A stretch of 64,000 nucleotides of DNA from Pseudomonadota bacterium (GTDB lineage: Bacteria; Myxococcota_A; UBA796; UBA9615): NCBI GenBank assembly GCA_024229515.1, contig JAAESI010000030.1:1-64000 (forward strand), read 5' to 3'. A model generated the notes under the pieces. That model ran no database searches, was not told where the DNA came from, and saw nothing but the letters and a program-made list of their open reading frames with translations. Position numbers and translations under genes: made by a program. Below are positions 1 to 8,532 of this stretch, piece by piece (within the stretch, counting starts at the first letter, position 1; every line of letters starts with the position of its first letter).

Positions 1-214
1 CGACCGAGTCGGTGTGCTCCCCATCGCAGGAGGTCAGGGTGAACTCCTCCGCCGAGAAGCCCTGGTCCACCACGTCTGTGCCGTCGATGGCGCCGATCCG
101 GAGCGCGGTCACCCCGGGGTTGCCGACGTAGATGCCCTCGTCGGGGTCCTCGTTGGTGGTTGGGCAGCCGGCGAGCACGGCGGCGGACAGAAAGAGGAAG
201 GACGCACGCTTCAT
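1..214 (-). CDS. Small lipoprotein, C-terminus cut by window edge
   Basis: The first 71 codons are visible. The N-terminus MKRASFLFLSAAVLAGC is a lipoprotein signal with lipobox LAGC and the lipidated Cys at residue 17, followed by PTTNEDPDEG, an acidic tether. The rest shows no family I recognise. The ATG overlaps the stop of the upstream TIGR02147 regulator gene (ATGA), so the two are translationally coupled and presumably in one operon. The protein is expected to be exported and anchored in a membrane. Its function is unknown and the C-terminus lies outside the window. Confidence 0.75.
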   Translation of the reverse strand, partial: MKRASFLFLSAAVLAGCPTTNEDPDEGIYVGNPGVTALRIGAIDGTDVVDQGFSAEEFTLTSCDGEHTDSV

Positions 215-1047
215 GGGGTCTCCGGGGGAGCCGACATCGGGAACATCGCGATCTGCACGTGGTGGACCTGCTCCGCCGGCTCTTCGGCCGAGTCACACAG
301 GTCCATCAGACGCTCCTGGAAGGACGCGATCTCGCGCTTGAGTTTTGGCACCAGCGACACAGGAATGCACACGGTCATCGCACCGAGGTGACGCTCGTCA
401 CGGCCGGCAGATTCGATCGAATCGATCGCCAGTTCCAACATCCCGCGGTGGTAGTTGCGGGCGGCCAGGCCAGCGACTTCGTGCGGCGTGGCGACGCTGG
501 CGTCCGCGGGCACCAGGCCACCGTCATCGTCTTCCACCAGCAGCCCGAGGCTGAGCAGCAACGCGATCGCCTGCTTGGCCTGCGACGCCGTGATCTTGGG
601 ACGCATGGTGCGCGCGATCCACGCGGGGTTGCGCTCGAAGTCCGCCCGGTGGGCCAGCTCCCGGACGGCCGAGTGGTACCAGTGCGACAGCAGCTCGACG
701 CCCTGCCCCTCCAGCTTCCGCGCCTCCCGGAACCGCCGCGAGGCAGAGATCCGCGTCCACGCTCGGTTCTGTTCGTCGCCGGTGCTCGCCTGCCCCAGCT
801 GCACCAGGTCCGTGAAGAACGACGCCTCGTCGGCGTTCAGGCCCATCGCGCGGATGAACGCTTCGGTCGTCTGGGGGGTCAGGTTGCGCTCCCCGCGCAT
901 CACCTGGAGCGCCAGGCTGGGGGACTTCTGACCCGCCATGCGCGCGAACATCCGGTGGCTAAACCGGGGGTTCCCGGCCTTCTTCGCCCGGAACCAGTCG
1001 TCGAGGTAGCGACGGAAGTCCAGGTACCCATGGATGTCGATCGGCAT
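211..1047 (-). CDS. TIGR02147 family protein, putative transcriptional regulator
   Basis: This 278-residue protein matches the pattern of the TIGR02147/DUF4423 family: an N-terminal helix-turn-helix-like part (about residues 5-75, with YLDFRRYLDDWF and the segment SFARMAGQKSPSLALQVMRG-like around 28-50) and a helical C-terminal half with YHRGMLELAIDSI and a conserved tail that ends in HHVQIAMFPM. Proteins of this family are presumed DNA-binding regulators; direct functional data are scarce. It is coupled by ATGA to a small lipoprotein gene and faces an acidic lipoprotein gene across a 149-base spacer holding three TGAGTACA boxes, which suggests local control of both neighbours. Confidence 0.8.
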   Translation of the reverse strand: MPIDIHGYLDFRRYLDDWFRAKKAGNPRFSHRMFARMAGQKSPSLALQVMRGERNLTPQTTEAFIRAMGLNADEASFFTDLVQLGQASTGDEQNRAWTRISASRRFREARKLEGQGVELLSHWYHSAVRELAHRADFERNPAWIARTMRPKITASQAKQAIALLLSLGLLVEDDDGGLVPADASVATPHEVAGLAARNYHRGMLELAIDSIESAGRDERHLGAMTVCIPVSLVPKLKREIASFQERLMDLCDSAEEPAEQVHHVQIAMFPMSAPPETP

Positions 1048-1054
1048 CGCTCTA

Positions 1055-1151
1055 TGAGTACATACGGATACAGCCTATGTCCATGATATCTATCGGTTGT
1101 ACTCAAGATGAAAACGCTTTGCCGTTTGAGTTCTGGTCGTATTTGAGTACA
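1055..1151. promoter_or_regulatory. Three TGAGTACA boxes in divergent promoter region
   Basis: The exact 8-mer TGAGTACA occurs at 1055-1062 and 1144-1151 on the plus strand and as its reverse complement TGTACTCA at 1098-1105. A degenerate copy, TGAGTTC, is at 1127-1133. The region is AT-richer than its surroundings and lies between the divergent regulator gene (start 1047) and acidic lipoprotein gene (start 1197). I infer operator half-sites, most simply for the adjacent TIGR02147 protein. Confidence 0.5.
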
Positions 1152-1196
1152 GCACCTACCGTCAGTGGGCCTTACCGACGAGGCGAACGGAGATCG

Positions 1197-1856
<660 letters not shown>

Positions 1857-1859
1857 CCC

Positions 1860-3827
1860 CTAGAGCAAGCCGTTGAGCTTGTCATCGAGGTCGGCGAGGT
1901 CCCCGATGTTGGCCCCGGCGACCCGAGGGTCGGCGAGCCACAGCTTCGCCCGCTTGCGATTCTCGGTCCCTTCGGGCCGCCCCGGGTCCAGCTCCTGGAC
2001 GCGCTCGTAGCAAGCCCGCACGTAGCGGAAGTCGTTCTTGAACGTGGCCATCTCGCCCTGCGTATCGAGCAGGTCCGACGCCATCTGCAGCTGGTCCACG
2101 CCCACGACGAGCAGACGCTGCTCGCGCCGCAACCCCCGCGTCGCCAGGAGCGCCCAGACCTCGTGCGCGCGGGCGTGAATCTGCTCGATGATGCCCTCGA
2201 TTCGAGGGTCCAGCACCTTGCTGAAACGCTTCTTGCTGAACTCCTCCAGCACCTTCTGGTAGCCGGCCTTGATCTCCGGCGCGCTGCTGCTCCAGTGGGA
2301 GTGCACCGCCTCGAACGGGCTCCGCCTGATCAGATCTCGCAACCCGATGTAGAGCTTGCGCTCGGCCCGGTTGCGCTTGCCCTCGGGCCCCTCGTCGCGC
2401 ACGAACTCGATCATGCCGAGCGCCTTGAGCGACAGCAGCAGCCGCACCAGCGTGCGCTCGTCGAGCTCCTTCAGACTGACCAACTCACCCAGCGTCCACC
2501 CTGCGGGGAGGACCCGGTCCACGAGCTCGCGCTCCCGCGGCTGCAGGGGCAGCTGGCCCAGCAAGGCGAGGCGGGCGGGGATGGGGCGAACGTGGAGCGG
2601 GTAGTATTCCTCGATCGACTGCACGAGCTTGTCGTCCTCGATCGCGCTGAAGCTGGCCCGCTGCTGACTCAGAAGGACCGACAGCACGGGCACCGGCTTG
2701 AAGTCGAAGACGGTGCGGATGACCTCCAACTCGTGGAACCGGAACTTGCCGAAGTTCATCCCGAGCAGGTTCCGCGTGATGCGCTCGGCCCGCTTCTGCA
2801 GACCCTCCCGCAACTCGCCCGCCTTCAACTTCCCCGAGGTGACGAGGTACTGACCCGCGGAGACGCCGGTGAGCTTCTGCACCCGCAACGCGCCCGCCCA
2901 GGTGGCCACATCGATGACGCCATCGGCCACGAGCGCGTCGCTGAGGAACTCGCCGGGGTGAGGCTTGTCGCCGAGGTAGTGCACCGGCTTGCCGTCGATG
3001 AGGTAGCACCAGCGGACCTCGCGGAACGCCTCCATCGCGAGCACGCCGGTGGCGGTGTTCTCCACGAAGTGCAGCAGCACGTCCCCGAACGAGACCTTGC
3101 TGAAGTCGCCATGCATGACCGCCGGCTCCATCAGCATCTCGCCCGACAGCGTGGCCGGGCCTGCGGCCGACGCGATCGAAGCGATGTCGTCGCGGGAGCC
3201 CGTAGGCACGGGACCGGACTGGCTCGGCCGGCTCGGGGGCGCCGTGGGCACCGGGCGAGCGGGGGCGGAGGAGGGGCGCGCCGCCTTGGGCTTGAACGCG
3301 ATCGACTTGGGCCGGAAGCCGCCGGAGGCGGGACGGGACGGGGCCGGAGTGGGCGTCGGCGCCGGCACGGGTGCGGCGGGGGGCGGCGTCGGCTCGGGCG
3401 CAGCGGGGGCCTCGGGGGCGGCCTCGACGGGGGGCTCCGGGGTGGGCTCAGCGGGGGCCGGCGTCGGCTCCGGGGCAGGTGGCACGGCGGCGGCAGACAA
3501 ACCGCTGTCGTGGTCGCCGGTGGGTGCGTCGTCGGGCGCATCGGGCAGGCTCGCCGCGTCCGGGATGCCAGCCTTGACGAGTCCATCCCGCGCGGACGCG
3601 GAGATGGCGTCCAGTTCGATGACCGAGGCACCCTCGTTCACCTGGGTGGCCTTGCCGTTCAGCTCGAAAGCGACCCCCTCCCAGTTGCAGCGCACACGGA
3701 TCGTGACGGGGGAGCCCTCATCAGGGGCGGGGTACAGCGGCACCATCAGCACGCCGAACTTCATGCTCCGACGCCACTGGCGCTGGAGCGTCCCGAGAGA
3801 CGGTACGTCCCAGGTGTGCTGACTCAT
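1860..3827 (-). CDS. DUF4388 domain protein with Pro/Ala-rich linker
   Basis: This 655-residue cytoplasmic protein has a small N-terminal domain (about 1-90), a long Pro/Ala/Ser linker (about 92-240), a DUF4388 (PATAN-like) domain (about 240-365; GDFSKVSFGDVLLHFVENTA), and a helical C-terminal half that includes a winged-helix-like part (ERELVDRVLPAGWTLGELVS) and a J-domain-like stretch near HSHWSSSAPEIKAGYQKVL. DUF4388 proteins are abundant in Myxococcota and are associated with signalling and gliding or polarity functions. The start at 3827 forms ATGA with the upstream membrane-protein stop; the longer reading frame to 3881 would overlap that gene. It is the last gene of the Tam operon. Confidence 0.75.
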   Translation of the reverse strand: MSQHTWDVPSLGTLQRQWRRSMKFGVLMVPLYPAPDEGSPVTIRVRCNWEGVAFELNGKATQVNEGASVIELDAISASARDGLVKAGIPDAASLPDAPDDAPTGDHDSGLSAAAVPPAPEPTPAPAEPTPEPPVEAAPEAPAAPEPTPPPAAPVPAPTPTPAPSRPASGGFRPKSIAFKPKAARPSSAPARPVPTAPPSRPSQSGPVPTGSRDDIASIASAAGPATLSGEMLMEPAVMHGDFSKVSFGDVLLHFVENTATGVLAMEAFREVRWCYLIDGKPVHYLGDKPHPGEFLSDALVADGVIDVATWAGALRVQKLTGVSAGQYLVTSGKLKAGELREGLQKRAERITRNLLGMNFGKFRFHELEVIRTVFDFKPVPVLSVLLSQQRASFSAIEDDKLVQSIEEYYPLHVRPIPARLALLGQLPLQPRERELVDRVLPAGWTLGELVSLKELDERTLVRLLLSLKALGMIEFVRDEGPEGKRNRAERKLYIGLRDLIRRSPFEAVHSHWSSSAPEIKAGYQKVLEEFSKKRFSKVLDPRIEGIIEQIHARAHEVWALLATRGLRREQRLLVVGVDQLQMASDLLDTQGEMATFKNDFRYVRACYERVQELDPGRPEGTENRKRAKLWLADPRVAGANIGDLADLDDKLNGLL

Positions 3828-4057
3828 TCGTTGTCCCCGTCCTCTTCGTCCATCGGACCCATGTCGCGGATCCAGCGCCACCCGCCCAGGGCGAGAAAGA
3901 ACACCCCCAGGCCCAGCAGGATGGCGACGGTCTCGGTCTCCCCGAGGTTCAGCCCGAACCGGCCGAACGTGATCTTCGAGGTGTGAGACTCGGTGTTGTA
4001 GGCGTAGACAAAGGCTCCGCTGAGCAGGAACACAAGGCCGGTGATGATGGCGCCCAC
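3824..4057 (-). CDS. Small membrane protein with two transmembrane segments
   Basis: This 77-residue protein has hydrophobic segments at about 1-22 (GAIITGLVFLLSGAFVYAY) and 44-62 (VAILLGLGVFFLALGGWRW) joined by a polar loop, and an acidic tail. I recognise no family. It starts 14 bases after the tamB stop and overlaps the DUF4388 gene by four bases, so it is an operon member and probably sits in the inner membrane beside its neighbours. Confidence 0.7.
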   Translation of the reverse strand: MGAIITGLVFLLSGAFVYAYNTESHTSKITFGRFGLNLGETETVAILLGLGVFFLALGGWRWIRDMGPMDEEDGDNE

Positions 4058-4071
4058 GAACGCGGATCGTG

Positions 4072-7000
4072 TCAGAAGATCACTTTGCCTACCAGTTCAG
4101 CCGCGCCTTCGAGCCGATCGCCGATGCGGAACTCGACGTACGCGCGCCGACTCACCTTGATCTCCAGCTGCCCTTCAACCCGGTTCTCGTCGTTCTCGAC
4201 GCCGTGATTGTAGCGGGCGATGAAGAAGATGTAGGGCGTGATCGCCTTGCCTGCCTCGACCGAGAAGGACTGCAAGTCGTCGCCCAGCTCGAAGTCCAGG
4301 GAGTCCACCGGCACGTACTTGCCGAATGCCTGGGTCAGGAACCCGGCCAGCCCCTGCGCGATGGCCGCGTACGCAGCGCCGCCCTCGGTGGTGCCGACCT
4401 CCGACAGCGGCTTTCCGGTGATCAGCACCGACATGATGTCGGCCTGGTCCTCCAGCTCGTCCGACCGGAAGTCGATCGAAGGCGACGCCAACCGCTCGCT
4501 CACGACCACCTCGACGTCGCCGTAGTCGCTGGGACGGATGGCGGTGACGTTCAGCTGCGTGTCGGCGATGAGGCCGACGAAGTCGAGGGAGCTGTCGACC
4601 TCCACCGTGAACTTCTTGGTCAGCACGGTGAGCTCGCTGCCCCGCCCCGTCGTGATCTGCCCCTCGAGGTAGGGCTTGCCGTCGCGCAGCTGGATCCTCA
4701 CTTCGCCGGCGAGGGTCAGGTCCGGCTTGATGTTGCCGAACATGTCCGCCACGGCCCCGGCCTCCGTCGTGTTGCCCGTCAGCGCGGCGACCCCGGCGTT
4801 GAGCTGCACGTGGATGTTGTTGGTCAGCGTGATCGTCACGTCCAACGTCGACTGCTCCATGAACTGCTTGGCGAAGCCGGCCTCGGGTTCCTCCTCGAAC
4901 ACGATGACCACCTGCTCGCCGGGGCCGTACACGCTGTTCTCTCGGTGCACGCGCAGGTTCGGCGGCAGGCTGAGGGCCTGGATGTCGCGGTTGGCGACGT
5001 CGTCCTGGCCCAGGTCGACGTCCACGTTCTGCAGCTCGAGGTCACCCCGAATGTCCAACGCCGGCAGCGTGCCCCGGATCGTCACGACCTGCGGTGAGTG
5101 CAGCTGGGCCTGGAACTCCTGGGTGTACAGCGCCCACATCCGGTCAAACTTGAGCTCGACGTCGAGCTCACCGAGGGTGAGGCCGTCCATCAGCATCGTC
5201 CCGGTGGCGGTGAAGCCCTGCCGTTGTTTGGCGCCGGTACGCGCGCGGCCGCCGCGGGCCAGGTCGATGGGGTTGACCACCTGCGGCACGGTGTCGAAGG
5301 AGAGCTCCTTGAGCGCGACCTTGCCGGGATCGACCCGCGTATCGAGGGTCACCTGCTCGTAGCAGATGCCCGTGGTCTTGTAGCAAACGAGCCCATCGGC
5401 CACGTTCACGCCGATCTTGGGCACCGGCTCGCGGATCGAACCCGTCACCGTGCCCTCGACCGTCAGCACACCCTCGCTCTCCCAGATGTTGGGCACGAAC
5501 GCCAACAGCACGGGCATGGGGAAGCCATCCCCCTTGAGCGTGACGTACAGCCCGTCCTGGCCGAGCAGCTCGTCCATCGGGGTCATCGGCTGAAACCGCA
5601 GGGGGAACGGAGCCGTGGCTTCCACGTTCAGCAGGCCGCCACGCTTGGGGCGGATCACGAACCCGGACTGGAGGGTCCCGTCCTTCAGTTCTGCCACGAC
5701 CTGGATGGGATGCAGCTCCTGCTTGCCCGCCCGGCCGCCGCGCAGTTGCACGTTGGCATCCATCATCGGGGCGTTCAGCTCGCCGGTGATCGAGACGTTC
5801 CCGCCCAGCGCCCCTGTCAGCGGCTTGAGGCCCCCGACGAAGACATGCACCAACGACATGTCGACCTTGCGGAGATCGGCCCCGAGCTTCAGATCGGTGA
5901 GGAACGGGATCGGATCGGTGTGGCGGTCGGCGACGGGTCCGAGCCGGGCCAGGAGCACGTCGCTGACCGGCGCGCCGGCGCCCCCCGTGAGCTCGATGAT
6001 CGTCTGCCCGTCAGCCTTCAGGCGGCTGCCGGCGATCTCCAGGAAGCCGTCCTTGAGCGACGCCCCGAACGTGGACGTCACCGACCGCTCGGCGACCTCG
6101 AGCCCCGAGAGCCGCAGGCGCGCGCGGGCCGTCGGATCCGAGGTGGGCCCCTCGAAGGCGAAGATCCCGTCGTAGGTGCCGCCTTCGACGAGATCCGGCA
6201 GCTCGATCGCGGCCAGGTCGGCGACGGTCTCGAGACCGTTCCGATCGATGGTCAGCTCGACGTCCCAGTGGGCGTCGGGGTCCAGCTCGAGGGTCGGCCC
6301 CCGGCCGTCCAGGGACAACGCCAGGGGGACCTTGCCCAGGCGCAGCGTGAGCAGCTCCCGGATCTCCGTGAAGCCGGTGATCGCGCCATCGTCGACCCGC
6401 AGTTCGAGCTCGATGTCCTGCGGCGGGCGCTCCAGCGCGGTGACCCCCCGGAACGAACCGGCGGCCACGATCACGGGGGCGTCCAGGGTGCCGTCCACCT
6501 GCACGCTCAGCTCTTTGACGACCCCCGCGACGAGGTGATCGAAGGGGTTGTCGGCCCGGCCCCCGAGGATGCTCCCGAGCGGCTCGACCTTCGACAAGTC
6601 CAGCGAACGCACGACCAGGTCCGCCCCGATCTCACCGCTCCCCGGATCCCGCGACGCCCCGACGGAGATGAGCCCCCCGGCGGCCGCCAACCGCAACCCG
6701 GTGATGTCCAACGCCCCGCTCTTCAGATCGACCTGGAACGGCTGCTGCGACTCGATCGTGTGCTTGCCGACGGCCGCGGTGAGGGAATCGCCGCGCACTA
6801 CGATGTGGGGGAGTTGACCCCAGTCGGCCAACCCCCGGGTGTCCACCACGATGCCGCCGGCGCGGGTCGCGTGGACCGTGTACTTGGCCGACTTGCCCAG
6901 CAGCGCGAGCTCCGCGGTGACGTCTCGCACCTGCTCGACGTCCGGGGTCGCGACCCCGGTCGCGTCGGTGTTCAGCGTGCCCCGCAGCAACGGCGGACCG

Positions 7001-8532
7001 CCCGGCACGACGTCCATGTCGACCTCGAACGAGGTCTTCGCCGTCCCCACCGACACCGGCTCCAGGCGGAGGGCGTGGACGGTGGTGTCCATCTTCGAAT
7101 AGACCGAGAAGGGATGCGGGCCGTCGCCTCCCCACGTTCCGCGGGTGAAGCCGTCGAAGGTGAAGGTGCCGCCCTTGACCAGCCCCTTGCTGATGCCGGT
7201 CAACGCACCCAGGTCCGCGATCATGCCGTCCACATCCAGCGCGAACGACTGCTGCCGCACGTCCGTGGTCCCGGCGACGTGGACCTCGCCTCCCCCCACG
7301 CCGATGTCCAACGAACGGGTGGTGATGAGGGACCCATCCAGCACGGTGTCGACCGACAGCGGCCCCAACCGCATCTGCTGGAAGTCGAACGGCTCACCGG
7401 TGGCGATCAGGTGCCCCGAGAGCGTGTCCAGGTTGGTGCCCTTGCCCTCCCAGGTGAGGTCGAGGGTCAGGTCGGCGGGGAGCCCGGCGATGCCGTCCAG
7501 GAAGTACTCGGGGGTCAGCCCCGCCAGCGCCACATCGGCGTCGTACTCGAGGAGCTCGCGCTCCTTGCCCGGGAGGCGCAGTCGCACGTCGTTCAACCCG
7601 ATGCTCGAGCCGTCCCCGGCTTCCAGCGCACCGGAGAACCGGAGCTCCTCCTTGAGCTTGCCGGACACCAGGATCTCGCCGGTCAGCGTGCCCTCCAGCG
7701 GAGCCTTGGCCGCGATCTGCTTCACGTCGGTCAGATCCAGCGCGTCGATGGAGACCTCCACCGACGGGGTCAGGTCGTTGAGCCGCCCCAACGTGCCGTC
7801 GAGGCGCAGCTTCGCCGCCAGCCAGTCGACCGAGAGGTCGGACATGTCCAGCGTCAGATCCGGCTGCAGCCCGACGCCTCCGTGCACGACCACGCCCTCC
7901 AGGGGCAGCGGCTTGACCACGTCCAGCTCGAGCTTGCTGACCTGAATGTCGTGGACCAGCCGGCTCATGCTCCAGACCGCCTGGACGTTCACCCCCTGGA
8001 GGTCGACCGGCTTGCCCGTGGGCGTCTCCACGATGACGGTGGCGCCTTTGATGGTGACCGAGTCCGCGCTCCCCTTGAGGGCCTTGAGGAACGGGGACGC
8101 CGGCTTCTTGGGCTTCTTCGGCTTGCTCTTGTCGACGAACGCCGTGGCCAGATTGACCCCGCCGCCGTCGGGCCGGAGGCGGACGTAGACCTCGGGGTTG
8201 GTGACGACCAACGAGTCCACCGCGATGCGGCGCATTGCCAGATCGAGCAGGCCGAAGCTGAGGTCGAGCCGTTCGACGTAGATCGCGCGCTGGCCAATGT
8301 CGTCGAGGATCTCCACCTCGTGCAACGTCAGGTCCGCCAGCGGTCCCTCGGAGCTCCCCACGGTGATGGTCCCCGGGATCGCGGCGTTGGCCTTGGGGAG
8401 CCCGTGCTGAAGCGCCTGGGTGACCAACGCGGAGCTGTTGATCAGGCCCCACAGCAGCAGGATCAGCAAGCCGAGCAACCCGATGATCGCCAGGACGATC
8501 CGTCCCGCGTGCCGCTTGAGCCACTTGATCAG
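4072..8532 (-). CDS. tamB: Translocation and assembly module protein TamB
   Basis: This is a very long protein (about 1,486 residues) with an N-terminal signal anchor, a long repetitive beta-rich body with AsmA-like repeats, and a C-terminal DUF490/TamB domain that ends FRIGDRLEGAAELVGKVIF. TamB spans the periplasm and works with an Omp85 partner in outer-membrane protein insertion or lipid transport; the partner is the gene just upstream. The first standard start (TTG, 8478) lies inside the anchor and would remove the basic residues IKWLKRHAGR. The frame is open upstream to a CTG at 8532 that overlaps the tamA stop as CTGA and sits 5 bases after GGAGAG, so I place the start there. This start is an inference. 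Confidence 0.85.
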   Translation of the reverse strand: MIKWLKRHAGRIVLAIIGLLGLLILLLWGLINSSALVTQALQHGLPKANAAIPGTITVGSSEGPLADLTLHEVEILDDIGQRAIYVERLDLSFGLLDLAMRRIAVDSLVVTNPEVYVRLRPDGGGVNLATAFVDKSKPKKPKKPASPFLKALKGSADSVTIKGATVIVETPTGKPVDLQGVNVQAVWSMSRLVHDIQVSKLELDVVKPLPLEGVVVHGGVGLQPDLTLDMSDLSVDWLAAKLRLDGTLGRLNDLTPSVEVSIDALDLTDVKQIAAKAPLEGTLTGEILVSGKLKEELRFSGALEAGDGSSIGLNDVRLRLPGKERELLEYDADVALAGLTPEYFLDGIAGLPADLTLDLTWEGKGTNLDTLSGHLIATGEPFDFQQMRLGPLSVDTVLDGSLITTRSLDIGVGGGEVHVAGTTDVRQQSFALDVDGMIADLGALTGISKGLVKGGTFTFDGFTRGTWGGDGPHPFSVYSKMDTTVHALRLEPVSVGTAKTSFEVDMDVVPGGPPLLRGTLNTDATGVATPDVEQVRDVTAELALLGKSAKYTVHATRAGGIVVDTRGLADWGQLPHIVVRGDSLTAAVGKHTIESQQPFQVDLKSGALDITGLRLAAAGGLISVGASRDPGSGEIGADLVVRSLDLSKVEPLGSILGGRADNPFDHLVAGVVKELSVQVDGTLDAPVIVAAGSFRGVTALERPPQDIELELRVDDGAITGFTEIRELLTLRLGKVPLALSLDGRGPTLELDPDAHWDVELTIDRNGLETVADLAAIELPDLVEGGTYDGIFAFEGPTSDPTARARLRLSGLEVAERSVTSTFGASLKDGFLEIAGSRLKADGQTIIELTGGAGAPVSDVLLARLGPVADRHTDPIPFLTDLKLGADLRKVDMSLVHVFVGGLKPLTGALGGNVSITGELNAPMMDANVQLRGGRAGKQELHPIQVVAELKDGTLQSGFVIRPKRGGLLNVEATAPFPLRFQPMTPMDELLGQDGLYVTLKGDGFPMPVLLAFVPNIWESEGVLTVEGTVTGSIREPVPKIGVNVADGLVCYKTTGICYEQVTLDTRVDPGKVALKELSFDTVPQVVNPIDLARGGRARTGAKQRQGFTATGTMLMDGLTLGELDVELKFDRMWALYTQEFQAQLHSPQVVTIRGTLPALDIRGDLELQNVDVDLGQDDVANRDIQALSLPPNLRVHRENSVYGPGEQVVIVFEEEPEAGFAKQFMEQSTLDVTITLTNNIHVQLNAGVAALTGNTTEAGAVADMFGNIKPDLTLAGEVRIQLRDGKPYLEGQITTGRGSELTVLTKKFTVEVDSSLDFVGLIADTQLNVTAIRPSDYGDVEVVVSERLASPSIDFRSDELEDQADIMSVLITGKPLSEVGTTEGGAAYAAIAQGLAGFLTQAFGKYVPVDSLDFELGDDLQSFSVEAGKAITPYIFFIARYNHGVENDENRVEGQLEIKVSRRAYVEFRIGDRLEGAAELVGKVIF

